Shown: one piece after another, positions 16,874 to 26,001 of the stretch
Position numbering within the stretch: the stretch's first letter is position 1
How the letters are laid out: each line of letters starts with the position of its first letter
Source of the DNA: an uncultured Acetatifactor sp.
GTDB taxonomy: Bacteria; Bacillota; Clostridia; Lachnospirales; Lachnospiraceae
DNA: 40,778 bases
Assembly (NCBI GenBank): GCA_934402375.1
Contig: CAKRUB010000027.1
Location: forward strand, 1-40,778
Direction of reading: 5' to 3'
The notes under the pieces: model-generated
The model's database searches: none
What the model was told of the DNA's origin: nothing
The model's input: the letters and a program-made list of their open reading frames with translations, nothing else
Made by a program: the position numbers and the translations under genes

Positions 16874-18253
16874 ATGGAAAATACTGCTAAGACAAAACAG
16901 CTTGATATGCTGCATGGTTCCATCTGGAACAAGCTGCCGCAGTTTGCCCTGCCGGTTGCGGCGACGGCAATACTGGAACAGCTTTTTAATGCTTCGGATA
17001 TTGCCGTGGTCGGCAATTTCACCGGCGCAGAGCGCACGGCTGCCGTGGCGGCAGTGGGAGCGAACAGTCCCATCATCGGTCTGATTGTCAATCTTTTCAT
17101 TGGAATTGCCCTGGGAACGAATGTGGTGATCGCCCATGCCATCGGAAAGGGAGAGAAGGATGATGTGCAGAAGGCGGTGCATACCTCTGTCGTCATCTCT
17201 GTTCTCGGCGGTGCGCTGGTCGCGTTGCTCGGTGAGCTGGTGGCAGCACCGCTGTTGGGGCTTCTGAATGTGCCGGATGAGGTGTTTCCGCTGGCGCTGC
17301 TGTATCTGCGTATTTACCTGCTGGGGATGCCGGTGATTCTTCTGTATAACTTTGAAGCCGCCATTTTCCGCAGCATTGGGGAGACAAAAATTCCGCTGCT
17401 TGCGCTTGCAACCTCCGGCGTACTGAATGTGCTTTTGAATTTATTCTTCGTTGCTGTTCTGCACATGACCGTGAACGGCGTTGCCATTGCAACCGTAATC
17501 TCCAATGCAGTCAGCTCGGTTCTGCTCTTTTGCAGACTTCGCAGCTCGAAACAGGCGATTCATCTTGAGCCAAAGCTGCTGCGGATTGACAGGACAATCT
17601 TGCTGCGTATTCTGCGCATCGGTCTGCCGGCGGGTGTGCAGAGCGCCGTGTTTGCGGTATCGAACATCGTGATCCAGTCTGCTATCAACAGCCTCGGCAC
17701 GGTAGTCATGGCGGCATCCAGTGCGGCGTTCAATATTGAAATATTTACTTATGACATCCTCAATTCGTTTTCACAGGCGTGTACCACCTTTGTTGGACAG
17801 AATTTCGGCGCCGGTGAGCTTCGCCGTTGCAAGAAAACATTGGCGCTCTGCCTGATCGAGGGCATTGCTGCGCTGGCGGTGGCGATCACAGCGATCCTGT
17901 TCTTCGGGAAAACGTTGCTTGCGATCTTTAACAACGATCCGGAGGTTATTGCCATCGGCTATATTCGACTCATGATGGTGATGACGTCCCATTCGTTCAG
18001 CCTGTTCTACGAAGTAATGTCCGGCTATCTGCGGGGCTTCGGCATCTCGCTGACTCCGGCGCTTCTGACAATGCTCGGGGTTTGCGGTGTCCGCATAGGG
18101 TGGATTCAGTTTGTTTTCCCGTTGAACAGGAGCTTTCAGACGATCATGACCGCATATCCGATCAGTCTGTGTACGACAGCACTGCTCATATTAATTGCGT
18201 TGCTATGTTACCATCCGTCAAAAAGATTTGCGGCGAAAAAGGCAACCGAATAG
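16874..18253 (+). CDS. MATE family efflux transporter
   Basis: A multidrug/toxin extrusion transporter of 459 aa with about twelve membrane helices in two related halves. The first helix region reads LPQFALPVAATAILEQLFNASDIAVVGNFTG, shown here only to mark the family pattern, and the second half has the matching LRIGLPAGVQSAVFAVSNIVIQ start near residue 245. Such pumps export organic cations or drugs using H+ or Na+ gradients; the substrate cannot be told. Only a weak Shine-Dalgarno (GGAG, 12 nt upstream) precedes the ATG. The divergent LysR gene probably controls it. Confidence 0.92.
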   Translation: MENTAKTKQLDMLHGSIWNKLPQFALPVAATAILEQLFNASDIAVVGNFTGAERTAAVAAVGANSPIIGLIVNLFIGIALGTNVVIAHAIGKGEKDDVQKAVHTSVVISVLGGALVALLGELVAAPLLGLLNVPDEVFPLALLYLRIYLLGMPVILLYNFEAAIFRSIGETKIPLLALATSGVLNVLLNLFFVAVLHMTVNGVAIATVISNAVSSVLLFCRLRSSKQAIHLEPKLLRIDRTILLRILRIGLPAGVQSAVFAVSNIVIQSAINSLGTVVMAASSAAFNIEIFTYDILNSFSQACTTFVGQNFGAGELRRCKKTLALCLIEGIAALAVAITAILFFGKTLLAIFNNDPEVIAIGYIRLMMVMTSHSFSLFYEVMSGYLRGFGISLTPALLTMLGVCGVRIGWIQFVFPLNRSFQTIMTAYPISLCTTALLILIALLCYHPSKRFAAKKATE

Positions 18254-18290
18254 CCGAACAATGTATGCACAACGGAGAGCAAAAAATAGG

Positions 18291-18319
18291 TAGTAACCGA
18301 ACCGCCGAAATGCTATAAT
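18291..18319 (+). promoter_or_regulatory. Possible promoter of the GH2 gene
   Basis: A perfect TATAAT at 18314-18319 has only a poor -35 match (TAGTAA, 18291-18296) at 17 nt. The position, 33 nt before the start codon, is suitable. An activator may be needed. Confidence 0.42.
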
Positions 18320-18351
18320 TTTAATAACTATAGGATAGGGGGAACGGCTGA

Positions 18352-21300
18352 ATGAATACAAACAGGCTTCCGTTTTATAACAACTGGTTCTTTTTAAGAA
18401 CCAATCTGAAGGTTACCATGGGAGAGATCGAGAATCAGAAGACACGGTTTGAGGCGGTGGAGCTTCCGCACGACTGGCTGATCTACGATGCGAAAAATCT
18501 TTATCAGGATGGCTGCGGCTGGTATCGCAAAGAGTTTGAATTAATCACCGGAGAGGTGGAGAACTTTGCGGGAGAGCTTGGCAGGGGCGACGGAGAACAG
18601 GAGAATACCTCCGCTGCTGGAACGGAGAAGATTTTTGCCCACATCGACCGGGGAGAGCGCGTCATTCTCCGGTTTGACGGTGTCTACATGAATTCCACGG
18701 TGTATGTCAACGGGACTAAGATCGGGGACTGGAAATACGGGTATTCTACCTTTGATATGGATGTGACGGCGGCGCTGACACCGGGTAAAAACGTGGTGAT
18801 GGTACAGGTGCGTTTTCAGTCGCCGAACAGCAGATGGTATTCCGGGGCTGGCATTTACCGCAAGGTATGGCTCAAGGTATGTCCGGCGGTATATCTGCCG
18901 TTAGACGGTACATATGTGACGACGAAGGCAGCAGGAGAGGACTTTGAGCTGGAGGCGGAGACGGAGGTTGCCGGAAGACTGGATATTGGCGCTGGCTGCC
19001 ATTACCGCCTGTACTGCGGAGACGAACTGACAGACGATCTTGGGTGGTTCCCTGTGGAGCAGCTGGGAAAGACGGAGGGCGGACAGGCATTCGGCAAGGC
19101 AGCCGTGAAAGCAACGATACGGAAACCGAAGCTCTGGGATGTAAAAGATCCCCAGTGCTACCGTCTTTCGGTTACGCTCTGCCGCGAGGGCAGGGAGGAT
19201 GTCATGGACAGTGATGACATCACAATCGGTTTTCGGACGATAGAACTGACTACCGACAGAGGGCTTTTCCTAAACGGAAAACGCGTCAAGATTCACGGTG
19301 TCTGCGAGCACCATGATCTCGGCTGTCTCGGAGCGGCATTCCATGCGCCGGCAATGGAGAGAAAGATCAGGATGCTGAAGAAGATGGGAGTCAATGCCAT
19401 CCGCACGAGCCATAACATGCCTGACCCTGCGCTGATGGAGCTTGCGGACCGCATGGGTATGCTGATCTTAAGCGAGGCATTCGATATGTGGGAGCGCTCT
19501 AAGACGGAGTATGACTACGGAAGATTCTTTAAGGAGTGGTGTGAGGCGGATGTGAGCAGCTGGGTACGCCGGGACAGAAACCACCCGAGTCTGCTGCTGT
19601 GGTCGATCGGCAACGAGATCTATGATACCCATGCGGACGAGCACGGTCAGGACATTACGCGGAGGCTGATGAAGGCAGTGCGGGAGCATGACCCGAAGGA
19701 GAATGCGCTCGTCACGATCGGCTCCAACTATATGCCGTGGGAAAATGCCAGAAAATGTGCGGATATTGTGAAGGTTGCGGGGTATAATTATGCCGAGAAG
19801 TATTATGACGAGCATCACAGGGAACACCCCGACTGGATGATGTACGGCAGTGAGACGGCATCGGTTGTGCAGAGCCGTGGCATCTATCATTTCCCGCTCA
19901 GGGAGGCAGTGCTCTCGGATGAGGACGAGCAGTGCTCCGCGTTGGGAAATTCCACGACGAGCTGGGGAGCGAGAAGCTGGGAGAAGTGCATCACGGATGA
20001 CAGGGATCCTGTCTATATCTGGGGACAGTTCCTCTGGACAGGTTTTGACTACATCGGCGAGCCGACACCTTACCACACGAAGAACTCCTATTTCGGACAG
20101 ATCGATACTGCAGGCTTCCCGAAGGATCCTTACTATGTATTTCAGGCAGAATGGACAGACGGAAAGGAAGCGCCGATGGTGCATCTTTTCCCCTACTGGG
20201 ATTTCAACCCGGGTCAGATCATCGATGTGCGCGCCTGCACAAACGCGCCCGCTGTGGAGCTGTTTGTAAACGGAGTTTCCCAAGGAAAAAGGGAGATCGA
20301 CCATGTACACGGTCTGGAGCTTGTTCCGACATGGCAGGTGCCCTATGAGCCCGGAACCATCACGGCGGTTGCCTATGATGAAAACGGGAAAGAGGTCGGA
20401 AGGGACAGCCATACCTCCTTTGGGGACAGTAAGAGAATTGTGCTCTCCGCTGACAAGACAAGCCTTGTTGCCGACTGCGAGGATATGTGCTTCGTCACGG
20501 TATCGACGCTCGATGAAATGGGGAATCCCGTGGAGAATGCGACGGATTATGTGAAGGCGGAGATCACCGGCCCGGGAAGAATTCTGGGAATGGACAACGG
20601 TGACAGCACGGATTATGACAATTACAAGACGACGGTCAGGAAGCTCTTCTCCGGCAAGCTGCTAGTGGTGGTCGGCAGCACGGGCGAGGCAGGGGAAATC
20701 TGTCTGACGCTGCGAGGCAGAGGGCTTGAGACGGCGAAGCTGCGGTTGACAGTCGTGGAGGCTTCCGGGACTGTTGTGAGAAAGCCTTATCTGGAGGATT
20801 GTACAGCGAAGGTAGTCGCATTCCCGGGAAGAGTTCCGGTGAGAAAGCTGGAGCTTCGCGCGGAGGGCGGCAGGACATTGACACCTGACAGACAGGAGCT
20901 TACGGTGGATGCCGTACTCTACCCTGCGAATACTACGGACAGGGAGCTTGTCTGGAAGGCAGTGAATGCGTCGGGCATCGACGTGAATTTTGTGCAGATC
21001 GAGAGTTATCGGGATGAACAGGGTGGAGAACATGCAAGATTCAAGGCAGTCGGCGACGGTGAGTTCTATGTGCGCTGCATGGCGAAGAGCGGCGACAGGG
21101 TTGTGCTGATCTCGCATCTGGAATGTCGTGCGGAGGGACTGGGATATGCTTATCTGGATCCCTATGGTTTTATTTCGGCGGGGCTGTATTCCGACACGAT
21201 TGGTGAGATTACCAGCGGAAATGAGAAGGGAATCGCAACCTCCAGAGACGGTGTGAGCGGCGTTGTCTATTCCGGCATCGATTTCGGGGAGTACGGCTCA

Positions 21301-21918
21301 GACGAGATTACACTGCCGGTATTCTCCTTCTCGGGAGAAGAATATCCGATCGAGATCTGGCTTGGCAAGCCCGGTGAGGAAGGCAGCAGACTGTTAGACA
21401 GGGTAATTTACCAGAAACCCTCTATCTGGAATGTCTATCAGGAGGAAACCTATAAGCTGCCGGAACGCATCAAGGGCATCGCTGCAATCAGCTTCCTGAT
21501 GACAAACAAGGTTCACCTCAAGGGCTTTTATTTTAAAAAGCTGGAAAAGGCTTATGGAAAGCTTCTTGCCGGGGAGGCGAACGCGATCTACGGTGATTCC
21601 TTTACGAGGGATGAGACAGCAGTGCGCGGCATCGGCAACAATGTGACGATTGTATATGAAAATATGGACTTCGGGGAAGCGGGTGCGCAGAGCGTCACCC
21701 TCTGGGGCAGCACGCCGCTGGCGGCAAATACCATCCATATTCACTTTACGGATGAGACAGGGGAGACGGTGAACCGCATTGTGGAATTCAAGGGTGGAGT
21801 GAAGGAGCAGACCTTCCCGATTGAAAAGCTCTGTGGCAAGGGAAGGATCGAGCTGATCTTCCTGCCGGGCAGCAGTTTCGACTTAGAGGCACTACAGTTC
21901 GCGCGCGAGCAAAGGTAG
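18352..21918 (+). CDS. Glycoside hydrolase family 2 (beta-galactosidase/beta-glucuronidase-like) with C-terminal carbohydrate-binding-like repeats
   Basis: A retaining exo-glycosidase of 1188 aa. Residues 1 to about 190 are the GH2 sugar-binding jelly roll (LPHDWLI, GCGWYRKEF), then an Ig-like domain. The TIM barrel spans about 300-600, with the acid/base glutamate in SIGNEI (E422) and the nucleophile in YGSETAS (E501). After it comes a DUF4982/GH2-C type domain (AVELFVNGVSQGKREI), a Big-like domain, and two related beta-sandwich repeats, one around DFGEYGSDEITLPVFS and one around DFGEAGAQSVTLWGS. These resemble CBM6-type modules. No signal peptide or anchor is seen, so it is probably cytosolic despite the binding-like modules. 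The exact sugar is uncertain. Confidence 0.9.
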   Translation: MNTNRLPFYNNWFFLRTNLKVTMGEIENQKTRFEAVELPHDWLIYDAKNLYQDGCGWYRKEFELITGEVENFAGELGRGDGEQENTSAAGTEKIFAHIDRGERVILRFDGVYMNSTVYVNGTKIGDWKYGYSTFDMDVTAALTPGKNVVMVQVRFQSPNSRWYSGAGIYRKVWLKVCPAVYLPLDGTYVTTKAAGEDFELEAETEVAGRLDIGAGCHYRLYCGDELTDDLGWFPVEQLGKTEGGQAFGKAAVKATIRKPKLWDVKDPQCYRLSVTLCREGREDVMDSDDITIGFRTIELTTDRGLFLNGKRVKIHGVCEHHDLGCLGAAFHAPAMERKIRMLKKMGVNAIRTSHNMPDPALMELADRMGMLILSEAFDMWERSKTEYDYGRFFKEWCEADVSSWVRRDRNHPSLLLWSIGNEIYDTHADEHGQDITRRLMKAVREHDPKENALVTIGSNYMPWENARKCADIVKVAGYNYAEKYYDEHHREHPDWMMYGSETASVVQSRGIYHFPLREAVLSDEDEQCSALGNSTTSWGARSWEKCITDDRDPVYIWGQFLWTGFDYIGEPTPYHTKNSYFGQIDTAGFPKDPYYVFQAEWTDGKEAPMVHLFPYWDFNPGQIIDVRACTNAPAVELFVNGVSQGKREIDHVHGLELVPTWQVPYEPGTITAVAYDENGKEVGRDSHTSFGDSKRIVLSADKTSLVADCEDMCFVTVSTLDEMGNPVENATDYVKAEITGPGRILGMDNGDSTDYDNYKTTVRKLFSGKLLVVVGSTGEAGEICLTLRGRGLETAKLRLTVVEASGTVVRKPYLEDCTAKVVAFPGRVPVRKLELRAEGGRTLTPDRQELTVDAVLYPANTTDRELVWKAVNASGIDVNFVQIESYRDEQGGEHARFKAVGDGEFYVRCMAKSGDRVVLISHLECRAEGLGYAYLDPYGFISAGLYSDTIGEITSGNEKGIATSRDGVSGVVYSGIDFGEYGSDEITLPVFSFSGEEYPIEIWLGKPGEEGSRLLDRVIYQKPSIWNVYQEETYKLPERIKGIAAISFLMTNKVHLKGFYFKKLEKAYGKLLAGEANAIYGDSFTRDETAVRGIGNNVTIVYENMDFGEAGAQSVTLWGSTPLAANTIHIHFTDETGETVNRIVEFKGGVKEQTFPIEKLCGKGRIELIFLPGSSFDLEALQFAREQR

Positions 21919-21949
21919 TTGCGGAGCGGTTGCAATATGTGATATGATA

Positions 21950-21994
21950 AGCCTTAGCGGCGGGGACATGTTTTTTCCGCCGCCAAGGCTTTTT
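21950..21994 (+). terminator. Strong intrinsic terminator after the GH2 gene
   Basis: AGCCTTAGCGGCGG (21950-21963) pairs with CCGCCGCCAAGGCT (21977-21990) almost perfectly and is followed by five T's. It lies only 18 bp before the next start codon, so it separates the GH2 gene from mraY or acts as a leader hairpin of the latter. A possible promoter, TTGCGG (21919-21924) and TATGAT (21943-21948), is placed so that its transcript would start within this hairpin. Confidence 0.85.
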
Positions 21995-22012
21995 GGATGG
22001 GAGAAAATAACC

Positions 22013-22978
22013 ATGTTACATTTCTGGATTTCTGATACTTATGATTCTCTGCTGGCGCTTGCCGGTATTATTTTTGCTTTTGCTGCAACCGTATTTGCAA
22101 CGCATAAGCTGCAGGGGGTTCTGCCGAAGGACGCGGGGCGTGAGTTCGCCCATGACGGAAAGCTCTCTGCAGGAAAGCCGAGGGGCGCAGGTATTATCTT
22201 TGTGCTGTGCTTTGTGGCGGCATCGCTGCTCTTTGCCCCGCTGGATGCGGAGATCGTCATTTATCTGATACTGACTGTCATCTGCATGATGACGGGCTTT
22301 CTGGACGATGCCTCGAAGATGCCGTGGGGAGAGTATAAGAAGGGTTTTCTGGATCTCTGCGTGGCGGCGCTGGTCGCAATGACCTTCCTGAAATATAATT
22401 CCAACACGATAGAGCTGGCGCTGTTTCATGTCAGTATCACGATTCCACCGGTGCTGTTTGCAATATTGATCGTGATTCTTGTATGGACCTCTGTGAACGT
22501 CACAAACTGTGCGGACGGCGTGGACGGTCTGTCCGGCACGCTCACAATCATATCGGTCATGACGGTCTATCTGATAGACAGAATCCTTGCGAGAGGGGAG
22601 GAATTTTCCTTCCTGATTCTGCTGTTTGCCGTATGTATTTTAGGCTATCTCTGGTACAATGCGACACCGAGCAAGCTTATGATGGGGGACGCAGGTTCGC
22701 GCTCCATGGGATTATTCATCAGCATCGCCATACTGAAGACGGGCTGCCCTCTGCTCTATGTGCCGGTGGCGCTTGTGCTGATACTGGACGGTGGTTTGGG
22801 GCTGATCAAGGTTGCGCTGCTGCGCTTTTTAAAGATCAGGATATTGAAGAATACGCGCACGCCGCTGCACGATCATGTCAGAAAGGTGTGGGGGTGGTCG
22901 AACACGCAGACCGTATTCCGCTTTGCGATCATCCAGATTATTCTGGCGGTGGCGGTGGTCTACGGCATTCAGGGGTGA
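22013..22978 (+). CDS. MraY-like phospho-sugar transferase (phospho-N-acetylmuramoyl-pentapeptide transferase family)
   Basis: An integral membrane enzyme of the PNPT family (MraY/WecA/TagO), which attaches a sugar-phosphate from a UDP-sugar to undecaprenyl phosphate. The 321-aa protein has about ten membrane segments, the catalytic aspartate pair FLDDASK (D98, D99), TNCADGVDGLSG (D168, D171), GDAGSRSMG, and NTRTPLHDHVRK. The last replaces the HHH motif of classical MraY with H286-D287-H288. VWGWSNTQTVFRF after it matches the MraY C-terminus. So it is nearer MraY than WecA but divergent. It lies away from any dcw cluster; neighbours are greA and a HAD-CPBP gene. GGGAG precedes the start. Confidence 0.82.
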   Translation: MLHFWISDTYDSLLALAGIIFAFAATVFATHKLQGVLPKDAGREFAHDGKLSAGKPRGAGIIFVLCFVAASLLFAPLDAEIVIYLILTVICMMTGFLDDASKMPWGEYKKGFLDLCVAALVAMTFLKYNSNTIELALFHVSITIPPVLFAILIVILVWTSVNVTNCADGVDGLSGTLTIISVMTVYLIDRILARGEEFSFLILLFAVCILGYLWYNATPSKLMMGDAGSRSMGLFISIAILKTGCPLLYVPVALVLILDGGLGLIKVALLRFLKIRILKNTRTPLHDHVRKVWGWSNTQTVFRFAIIQIILAVAVVYGIQG

Positions 22979-23041
22979 GAGTGATGGCGGCGGTCAGGTA
23001 CATCTTGCACAACTGTTTTGGAAGAAAGAAGGAAATTTGAT

Positions 23042-23545
23042 ATGTATGACGAACTGACAAAGAGTGATATTAAGAAGATGGAGGAGGAGATTGAGTACCG
23101 CAAGCTGGTGGTGCGTCCCAAGGCGCTGGAGGATGTGAAGGAGACGAGGGCGCATGGCGATCTCAGCGAGAACTTTGAATATCATGCCGCGAAGAAGTAC
23201 AAGAACCAGAACGAGAGCCGCATCCGTTACCTGGAGAGGATGATCAAGACGGCGAAGGTGATTTCCGAGGATTCGGCGGAGGATGAGGTCGGAATCAATA
23301 ATACCGTCACGGTCGAGTTTGTAGACGATGCCTCGGTAGAAACCTATAAGATTGTGACAACGGTTCGCGGAAATTCACTTGAGAATCTCATCAGCAATGA
23401 AAGCCCGCTGGGCAAGGCGCTCCTAGGAAAGAAGGAGGGGGATACCGCCCATGTGCAGGTTAATGACACAGTTGGATATGATGTCAGGATACTCAAAATA
23501 GAAAATACCGTGGACGACGGAAGCGATAAGATTAGGAGCTTTTGA
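23042..23545 (+). CDS. greA: Transcription elongation factor GreA
   Basis: GreA rescues backtracked RNA polymerase by stimulating transcript cleavage. The 167-aa protein has an N-terminal coiled coil with the catalytic acidic tip ARG-HGDLSENFEYHAAK type motif (TRAHGDLSENFEYHAAK) and a C-terminal FKBP-like domain with ESPLGKALLGKKEGD. The segment before ESPLG (VRGNSLENLISN) differs from the usual DPENGKIS form. The start at 23042 follows AAGGAAA by about 8 nt. The gene lies 63 nt after mraY and 81 nt before the HAD-CPBP gene and could share their transcript. Confidence 0.93.
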   Translation: MYDELTKSDIKKMEEEIEYRKLVVRPKALEDVKETRAHGDLSENFEYHAAKKYKNQNESRIRYLERMIKTAKVISEDSAEDEVGINNTVTVEFVDDASVETYKIVTTVRGNSLENLISNESPLGKALLGKKEGDTAHVQVNDTVGYDVRILKIENTVDDGSDKIRSF

Positions 23546-23626
23546 TAACAGTTCAGCTGCTACGCGACTATGCGGATGGCGCGTCTGAACGGATTGCGTT
23601 TGAACGGATAAATTTGGAGGAGCTGC

Positions 23627-25129
23627 ATGAAAAAATATTTACTCTTTGATCTGGACGGAACCCTGACAGATCCGAAGGTGGGCATCTGTACCTGCGTGCA
23701 ATATGCGCTGGCATCCTTCGGCATCGAGGAACCGGATATTGAGAAGCTGACACCGTTTATCGGGCCGCCGCTGAAGGACAGCTTTCAGGAGTTCTATGGA
23801 TTCACGGATGAGCAGGCGGCAGCGGCGATTGAGAAATACAGAGAACGCTTTCAGGATGTCGGCTTATTTGAAAATGAGATCTATGCAGGAGTTCCCGAGA
23901 TGCTGAGAAGTCTGAGCGCGAAGGGAATGTTCCTTGCGGTGGCATCCAGTAAACCTACAGTTTTCGTAAAAAGGATACTGGAGCATTTTGATATTGCGAA
24001 ATATTTTAAGGTTGTTGTCGGCAGTGAACTGGACGGTACGAGAACGAGCAAGGATGAGGTCGTCGAGGAGGCGCTCAGACAGCTGTTCGGAGATCAGCCG
24101 GTAGATAAGTCTGCTGTCTATATGATCGGAGACCGGAAGTTTGACATTGAAGGCGCGAGGGCGATGGGTGTCGAGAGTGTCGGTGTCAGTTATGGCTACG
24201 GCGGAATGGAGGAGCTTCGGGAGGCAAAGGCAGATTATATCGTGCGCTCGGTCGAGGAGCTACAGAAGTTTCTGCTGCGCGGCTCGGAGGAGGCTGCGGG
24301 AAAGGGACTTACCTTCCAGAAAATATGGCAGTTCGGCTATCCGTTTCTGATGTTCCTGCTGATCAAGAGTATTGCGGTCGGTGTCGTGGCATATCTCTAT
24401 CTGTTGATCGATGGGCATTTCCCCGGGACGGGGCTTCTGATCTATGACGATGCGGGAAATCCGGCGGGAACGACGGGGAACGGTTCTGCAATCGCGCAGA
24501 TTATCGGATTTGCGGCGGGAGCGGCTGTTGTCTGGAAGAGTGCGCGCACGATGATCCGCGAGGCGGCTGACGACTCCAGATTACTGCATATCCGCAAGGA
24601 GCCTGTGCAGTCCTATCTCTTCCTGACCGTGGCGTCTGTCGGAATGATGCTCGGATTAAATATGTTGATGGAGCTGACGGGTATGACAGACATTTCCGCC
24701 GCTTATCAGAGGGTTTCAGAGCAGCAGTATTCGGCGGGGCTCATTCCGGCGCTGCTTCTGTATGTAGTCGCTGCGCCGCTTGCGGAGGAGCTGTTATTCC
24801 GGGGCGTGATCTATAACTGCCTGAAGCGGACGTTGAAGCCTGCGGCGGCAATGCTCGCGGCAGCAGTCTTTTTCGGCGTGTATCACGGAAATTCCGTGCA
24901 GGGCATCTACGGTTTCTGCATGGCGTGTCTGATCATTTATGCTTATGAATATTTCGGGGATTTCAGGGTGCCGGTTGTCATGCATGCGCTGATCAACCTG
25001 ATTTCCTATCTGCTGTGCAATACGGAGCTGGCGGTGTCTGACTTTGTGTGCTGGCCGGTCTGCATCATTTCTCTGGTGGTAGGCGCAGGGGCGGTTCTGC
25101 TGATGCGCAGACAGAGGAAGGTATTTTAA
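23627..25129 (+). CDS. Fusion of a HAD phosphatase and a CPBP intramembrane metalloprotease
   Basis: One unbroken 500-codon frame holds two families. Residues 1 to about 218 are a HAD-IA phosphatase of the phosphoglycolate phosphatase/PgmB type: FDLDGT (D8, D10), VASSKPT for motif II, and IGDRKFD (D169, K171, D173). Residues from about 230 contain some seven to eight membrane segments and the three CPBP/CAAX-protease motifs: EELLFR (E387, E388, R392), FFGVYH (H420) and HALIN (H453, N457). All expected catalytic residues are present in both halves. CPBP proteins include CAAX proteases and bacteriocin-immunity proteins. GGAGG precedes the ATG. It sits between greA and a GT2 gene. The joint role is unknown. 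Confidence 0.9.
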   Translation: MKKYLLFDLDGTLTDPKVGICTCVQYALASFGIEEPDIEKLTPFIGPPLKDSFQEFYGFTDEQAAAAIEKYRERFQDVGLFENEIYAGVPEMLRSLSAKGMFLAVASSKPTVFVKRILEHFDIAKYFKVVVGSELDGTRTSKDEVVEEALRQLFGDQPVDKSAVYMIGDRKFDIEGARAMGVESVGVSYGYGGMEELREAKADYIVRSVEELQKFLLRGSEEAAGKGLTFQKIWQFGYPFLMFLLIKSIAVGVVAYLYLLIDGHFPGTGLLIYDDAGNPAGTTGNGSAIAQIIGFAAGAAVVWKSARTMIREAADDSRLLHIRKEPVQSYLFLTVASVGMMLGLNMLMELTGMTDISAAYQRVSEQQYSAGLIPALLLYVVAAPLAEELLFRGVIYNCLKRTLKPAAAMLAAAVFFGVYHGNSVQGIYGFCMACLIIYAYEYFGDFRVPVVMHALINLISYLLCNTELAVSDFVCWPVCIISLVVGAGAVLLMRRQRKVF

Positions 25130-25156
25130 TCAGAGGTATTTTCGGGGAGAACCAGA

Positions 25157-25999
25157 ATGAGATTTTCGATTATTACGGTGTCGTACAATCCCGGGGAGAA
25201 GCTGCGAGAGACGCTTCGCAGTGTGGCAGCGCAGAGCTTTACGGATTACGAGGTCATCGTCAAGGACGGCGGCAGCACGGATGGGTCTACGGATTTTCTG
25301 AAAGGTTCGGAGGGAGAAGGGCTGAACCGTGTGCGGTTCTATGAGGAGAAGGACAAGGGAATTTACGATGCCATGAACAGGGCGGTCGGCTATGCGAGGG
25401 GGGAGTATGTTCTGTTCCTGAATTGCGGTGATCTGCTGGCGGATGAAAATGTGCTGGAGCGGGTGAGTGAGGTTATCGAGCGGACAGAGCGCGATGGGGC
25501 AAAAGCCTGCAAAGCGCAGGGCGAACCGAGATATGTATTCTATGGGGATACCTTCAGCGAACAGACGAAGGTGACAATCGCCTCGGCGCCGGAGATTACG
25601 GGATTTACCTGTTACAGAAATATTCCCTGCCATCAGTCCTGCTTCTACAGCCTTGAACTGTGCAGGGAAAAGCCATATGATCTAAGCTATAAGATCCGTG
25701 CGGATTACGACCATTTTCTTTGGTGCTTCTACCGGGGAAATGCCGGGTTTATCCACATGGATTTCCCGGTGTCCTCCTATGAAGGGGGAGGCTATTCGGA
25801 GAGTAAGGAAAACAGAAAGAGAGACGCGCGGGAGCACAGACAGATCACCGATACCTATATGAAAAAGACAGAGCTGTTCAGGTATCGGGCGGTCATGGCG
25901 CTGACACTCGCTCCGGTGAGGCGCAAAATGGCGGAAAGCAAGGCGTTTTCCGGGCTGTATCACCGGCTGAAAAGTGTGTTATATAAAGGGAAGGATTGA
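25157..25999 (+). CDS. Glycosyltransferase family 2
   Basis: A cytosolic GT-A fold sugar transferase of 280 aa. It begins FSIITVSYNPGEKLRETLRS, has the nucleotide-binding VKDGGSTDGS, the GIYDAMNRAVGYARGEYVLFLN segment, and an NCGD motif in the usual DXD place. These marks match GT2 enzymes of the WcaA/colanic-acid or PGL biosynthesis type. Acceptor and donor sugars are not known. GGGGAG lies 8 nt upstream of the ATG, and the gene follows the HAD-CPBP gene by 27 nt, so they are probably co-transcribed. Its stop is 2 nt from the stop of the convergent sdpI gene. Confidence 0.9.
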   Translation: MRFSIITVSYNPGEKLRETLRSVAAQSFTDYEVIVKDGGSTDGSTDFLKGSEGEGLNRVRFYEEKDKGIYDAMNRAVGYARGEYVLFLNCGDLLADENVLERVSEVIERTERDGAKACKAQGEPRYVFYGDTFSEQTKVTIASAPEITGFTCYRNIPCHQSCFYSLELCREKPYDLSYKIRADYDHFLWCFYRGNAGFIHMDFPVSSYEGGGYSESKENRKRDAREHRQITDTYMKKTELFRYRAVMALTLAPVRRKMAESKAFSGLYHRLKSVLYKGKD

Positions 26000-26001
26000 A
26001 A

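Noticed and set aside
23541..23648. Short open frame of about 35 codons between greA and the HAD-CPBP gene
   Set aside because: It starts at a TTG overlapping the greA stop without a ribosome binding site and overlaps the next gene out of frame. The TGAACGGAT direct repeat inside it (23586-23594, 23600-23608) looks like chance.
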